From positions 5,032,001-5,096,000 of the forward strand of contig NC_059545.1 of assembly GCF_905220415.1 (NCBI RefSeq): DNA of 64,000 bases. The letters run 5' to 3'. A program made the translations under genes and the position numbers. Each line of letters begins with the position of its first letter. Within the stretch, counting starts at the first letter, position 1. Under the pieces are notes generated by a model. It was not told the origin of the DNA, searched no databases, and worked only from the letters and a program-made list of their open reading frames with translations. Positions 59,169 to 64,000 of this stretch are shown here, in pieces. The stretch comes from Colias croceus (taxonomy: Eukaryota > Arthropoda > Insecta > Lepidoptera > Pieridae).

Positions 59169-62100
59169 GTGATAAATCAAACAAAAACACATTCTATTTG
59201 CATTCCTTGAATACATATGAACAGGATTTATTTAATGACTTGGCAACAAAATATTTTACTGTATTATAATAAGAAAATGAACAAATAATATGATAATTAT
59301 TCACGTCAGCTCAATTTACAATAATAAGTATTTATACAAATATATCGGCTAAGGGTATGTTTGTCTATCAAATCTACTAGACGCTACTCTGGCACGTACC
59401 GAGCTGGTAAATATTTGCATCTATTGTATAAGCTTTCCACATTTATAAACTTGAAATGTATTTTATAATACATACTCGGGATATAATGTATTTCAAACTC
59501 AAACATTTATTTATTCAACACAAGTTTTACAAGAAGGTGTACGTAAAGGGTTCGAAACTCATTTTCTACGACCTGGATTTGTGTAAAGCTAAAATTAGGT
59601 ATTATTATTTAATTTTGCGTTTATATATAACTAACCAACAGATATAAATTAAAAAGAGGACGTATGTATTAAGTTGTTTGTTACGATAAAGCTGATTTTT
59701 AATATTCAAATTATAAAATCATTGCTTTTATTAATCTTTAGAACAGTGCTTGCTCTATATATTAATAGGAATGTTTCCAGAATAAAAAAGATTTTAACAT
59801 ACATATTATATTAATATATCTCAATAATGTCGGAAATAAGTTGCATAATCCGCTATAAACAGATAAAATCCTCATTTACGGTTGAAAATTAAACAAAAAA
59901 CGCGACGCAATCTCCAGCTCTCTAAATAAAAACAATAAAAAGAATCCAACTCATAATCCTCAGTAATAACGGATGGATTAAAACTTTGTGAATGGCCATA
60001 GCTGCAAAATACTTAAGCTGGGAAAATTTGCTTTAAAAGTAGCAGACATATGAAAATTGAAGACAGAATGGCCTCATTTAGGTAATTAATTATTTATTAC
60101 GAAGTATTTCTCAAATGTTCCTCTTCATTTTCACACGTCTAAAACTACCGCTTAAATTTTAGCACGTTCACTGGAAATCCAAGAATTGCAATGAGCGAAA
60201 AAATTAAAGAGGAAAGAACGGTAGCGATTTTAATATAACTTTAAATGAAAAACCTAATATCACAGTTTTCTCGTTCCCTAACTTTTAAAAGAACAATTTC
60301 TCTACAATAGAATGGCCGCAGGCGAACGACTATGATAAGGTACACATTACAGTCTTCTTATCCAATTGTGTACAGGGATTTCATACAACAACGTAATTTA
60401 AATTGCACGCAAAAATAGTCCGTGATAGGAGCATATAAAACACGAAACAGAATGTAGCAATAAACAACTTTTTCGGAATATAATATTACACATGTACCCC
60501 GTGTACACACATTAGCATAGCGCCTACTTTTGAATGATAAACGCCTGGCACAGTTCTTGCCTAACATAATGTTGCTGGTCACGATATAAAAATATTTGTT
60601 GGTGACATATTTGTTAGGACTTATTTATTATAACGGTGCTTTTGGTATGGTTAGTCTGCGAACTTTTAACGCATTATATTTTGTGAGAAATAATAAAAAT
60701 ATGCTTGCTAAAATATGGAATAAAAATATGGTTACAGAGGTATAATAGGGTAGAAAATTGTATGGAAAACAGTTAAAATCGAAGCTATAATGACGTGGAT
60801 ATTATTCATGAAAAAATGGGGATTCAATGAAAACATGCTTTGAAACAATAACCTCGCTTGAACTGAACATCCATTGTAACGTATCTCGTGATTTACATTA
60901 CAGCTAATGTATTCATTGAGTTGGAAATTTTTCCACCACGTGCAAAAAGTCATTAAAACTTTTCAGTGCTGCTGTTTATGAATAAACTTTGCACAAAGGT
61001 TTAACAAATGTAGAACTTATCGCAACCGAGAGCGGTATTAGGCTCTCCACAAACGCATTCAAATGAAATCGTATTGTGTCGGCCAAACACTTTGAAGTCC
61101 GGAATATTTAATATCCTCGACCATATTGACTATCCGCTTTAGATGTCTGAGATGTAAGATGGCTTTATTTGGGCTTATTAATAGAGGTTCGATCGTATAA
61201 CAAATTCATAACTATATCATACTTATCGAGCTCGTAGCAAAAGTTTACGACTAAAAATACAGTAGAATGAAATTGCGTTTAGTACCTATTATTATTTAAG
61301 TCGTTGTGCTTTTATAAGTATCCATTTAGTATAGAAATAAGTATTTTAATTAAAATCTATTTTTGAATGGTAAAAGTGACAAAAATAGAAAAAGATGACA
61401 AATGTAGGGAGACCCTTAGACGAAAACCATAACTTTTGGAAACAAACCACAAACTTTTGCTTTGGTTCGTTTTCTTGTTATATAGTTTTTTGTTAAATAA
61501 ACTTGAAACTTAAATGTGATATTGTAAATGAGTCTGCTTTTGAAAACAAAAAAATATTTCATTCAGTAGCAAGATTCGGTCGAGGCGTAATTGTTTATAA
61601 TAATAAATATTAACTCGCCTTAATTGAAGCCTGACTTTCCTTAGAGAACCCTAAAAAAAGATAGCCTCTGTCACTAAAAAATAACTTGCTTTATCTAAAA
61701 CTTTGAAACGTGACTTTTTTTAAACGAATACGTTTTTTCAGATCATTTCTTACCTGAAAAATCATCCCTCCTTCATAATATTAATGTGCATGTAGACAGA
61801 TATAGCTGTTTCTATAAATTCATTCATTGTTGAAATACCTGGTGGGATCACCCTAAAAATGCCGTCTCTATAAAGGGCAGGGTGAATTTTTATGTACGTG
61901 ACTTCCTAGCTCAGAATTATAATGAGGGCTCTGTAATCCCGAAACTGATTTATTATCGTCTTCCAAATCCTATAAATAAAGGTACTTTGTGATTTTCCCG
62001 TTACATAGCATAATATCCGTAAAAATTCTGCCAAATTTTGTATTTTTTTTTACCCCTAGGTATGGAATTGTGATGTTGGATGGCTGTACCTACCGCTTCT

Positions 62101-62700
62101 GAAATTCAAGGCGAATTTGTATCGACTTTGCAAGATGGCTCTAAACTCGTTTTCCTGTTCATACAATTATGTATATGCCTATTGTCTTGGTATATCCAAG
62201 TTACATTGGGTAAATAAATATCGCATATTGTAATGTCACTTAGTCCAATTATTAGCCTTTCAACCGATATTACGGTAAAACTTCGACAAGAGGAATTTGC
62301 GAAATGGGAATAACAATTTTTATTGGAAAAGACTGTCAGGTTCACGCGATAACGTGACGTGAGCAGACGAAGCCGCGGGTGAAATGCTAGTATATATTTG
62401 TAAAAGACAACAAATCAAAACCACCGTACCCGACCCTAATTTGATGACTCAAGGTTATACAATAACAATACGTTATCACAATTATCAATAACCGAATGAT
62501 AATAATCAATTGACGTAAATACACTGCGGAATTATAATCTAATGAGAACGATTTGATTCTGTAACGTCTCAGATAATTCCCCTGTCAATGAAAAGTAAGT
62601 GTCCCTCTGAACAGATGTTTCCTGTGTCATAGAAAAGTAAGTCTGAAATATGTAGCTCGTAATTCTGCTTTCAATTTGCGCATAGTTCTAGCAAACAAGA
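59169..62700. other. AT-rich intergenic DNA, nothing identified
   Basis: Frames here are short and motif-free. Near 62360-62392 the end of a dispersed repeat is visible (GACGAAGCCGCGGGTG, ATGCTAGTATA). Confidence 0.45.
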
Positions 62701-62724
62701 TTGTGAACAAAACTAGCGCAGTTG

Positions 62725-62970
62725 GTCAGTTAGAAGCGTGTAAGCGACCTTGCCGCATTAAATATAGACTGCCGTCAGTTTCTGTCGCCAACAAACCACT
62801 AGACTGGTACAATCGCGCTCATACACCGTTTCTTATCACTCAAAATGGATAGATTACGCCGTAATCATCGAACACATACCGGTGGTGTGTTAAACAAGTG
62901 CATAATTGGTGTTGTGTGGTAAAGTGTTGTGTAAAAATGTCTTCAGCGTCTTCCACGTCAGGGAGGAAAC
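62725..62970 (+). CDS. Candidate first exon of a plus-strand gene leaving the window
   Basis: A less AT-rich block with initiator-like TCAGT sites (62727, 62774) leads to ATG at 62937 in a good context (GTAAAAATG). From there it encodes MSSASSTSGRK plus one base and meets a donor-like C|GTTAGT at 62970/62971; without splicing the frame stops after 12 codons. The rest of the gene would lie to the right, within or beyond this window. I cannot name the product. The leading part (62725-62936) would be 5' UTR. Confidence 0.35.
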
Positions 62971-64000
62971 GTTAGTATGTTTTAGGCGCATTTATGCAGC
63001 TTGATTTATGTTTTTGTGTTGACAATTGAGTTTTTGTTGTCTTAATTTTTTATCTTCTAAATTGGTACAAATGTACCCCGCCTTGTTAAAATGTAGAATT
63101 AAGATTTGAAAAGATTTTTCGTAGCTATTATTAACTACGAGAATTTTCTATAAAATTGTAAAAGTTACATCGCGTTTTCTAACGCAGTTAGCGCGCCCTC
63201 GCATGAAGTGTTAATCGATACTGTAGGAATAATACTGTTACAAAAGTAATCTTTTCAGTAAAATTATATAATTTAATTAATAAATGTGTTATGTTAAATA
63301 ATACGAATTAACTGTGTCGTTAACTTCTCTGTGTTTGAAAGTACATTCACATCATTAATGACGTCACGAATACTCAGACAATGGTCATTTTGTTGTGATT
63401 GAATATAACTATCATACCTTTTTTAAGTATGTATAAGTATTATTTTTTACGTAAAATCGAAATTTTTTTTGACAGCAAATTACAGGGCACTTATTTGTAG
63501 ACCGAGATATTTTTATGCTCTCTTGAAAATACAAGACTTTTAAATCAGCTTTATAGTTTGAATAAAACATCCTTTTATTAATTGAATGAAATAAAATACT
63601 TTAATAATTATACTTGACTGAAGACCGTCAAGGTAATGAGCAATGTAGCCACTTGAAAGATAGACATATAACCCACCTTGAAATTTCCTTGTCAATTCTG
63701 CATTTTACGGACTTCATCTGCAACTAATACCTATCCATTTCTTTGCATTTTTATTTAATACGAGAATGCAATAAGAAATGAACCAAAATCGTTCTCATTG
63801 GAGTCCTAGTTATTACCAAAGTTGCTGAATATCGTTGCAATTACAGTAAATCCCCGAACACTACTAACGCAACGACTATTTATGGCTATTTTGTAACATA
63901 TTGCTGCAGTAAAACGATAATATAAATTCCGCGAGGTAATAGTTACCATAGCTAACATATACCAGACCCATTTGAATTTTAATATGAAACTCGTAAATTT
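62971..64000. other. Possible intron or intergenic DNA at the window end
   Basis: AT-rich, with no further exon recognised. If 62937-62970 is a real first coding exon this is its first intron. Confidence 0.3.

Overview
The window looks like nuclear DNA from a moth or butterfly. It is AT-rich and intron-containing, with long gene-poor stretches. Its repeats are of kinds common in Lepidoptera: a tRNA-headed SINE ending in a TGA-type tail, dispersed repeats running from an ACTAG-plus-GC-rich end to an AATATTAGTAT end, non-LTR retrotransposons, and piggyBac-type and hAT-type DNA elements. No prokaryotic gene organisation is visible. Most long open frames are either transposon-encoded or noise.

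Host genes. (1) A complete multi-exon gene on the minus strand (31480 to 20989) encodes a 478-residue selenium-binding protein / methanethiol oxidase (SELENBP1 family). I placed eleven coding exons by hand from splice sites and conserved motifs; all phases agree. (2) A single-exon minus-strand gene (51208 to 50888) encodes an insulin-like peptide precursor: signal peptide, B chain, two furin-type sites, then an A chain with the CC-x3-C-x8-C pattern. (3) A single-exon minus-strand ORF (35746 to 35252), lying just inside a CpG-rich promoter-like block, encodes an unrecognised type II membrane protein. A 55-codon hydrophobic ORF follows it on the same strand (35141 to 34974). (4) At 62.7-63.0 kb a plus-strand block looks like the 5' exon of a gene that leaves the window.

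Mobile elements, left to right: a 180-bp MITE with 12-bp inverted ends (2050-2229); a nearly full-length non-LTR retrotransposon with endonuclease and reverse transcriptase (about 7675-10905, minus); an unclassified element of about 1.2 kb whose two arms each carry about 138-bp units in opposite orientation (11579-12788); a LINE 3' end (about 14780-15070); a hAT element with perfect 8-bp target duplication, itself split by another repeat (27758-28975, inside intron 2 of the SELENBP1-like gene); short piggyBac-type MITEs (34728-34804, 48388-48463); an internally deleted piggyBac element with TTAA flanks (43304-44232); a long fold-back repeat (48480-48637); a SINE with 15-bp target duplication (49411-49733); a degenerate repeat array (53.6-54.2 kb); a LINE fragment nested in another repeat (55031-55391); and a second non-LTR retrotransposon with a 21-bp target duplication, broken by one frameshift (56403-59147).

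The host genes share no obvious pathway. The rest is AT-rich intergenic or intronic DNA in which I see no gene. All identifications come from reading motifs and splice sites by eye; no database search was run.
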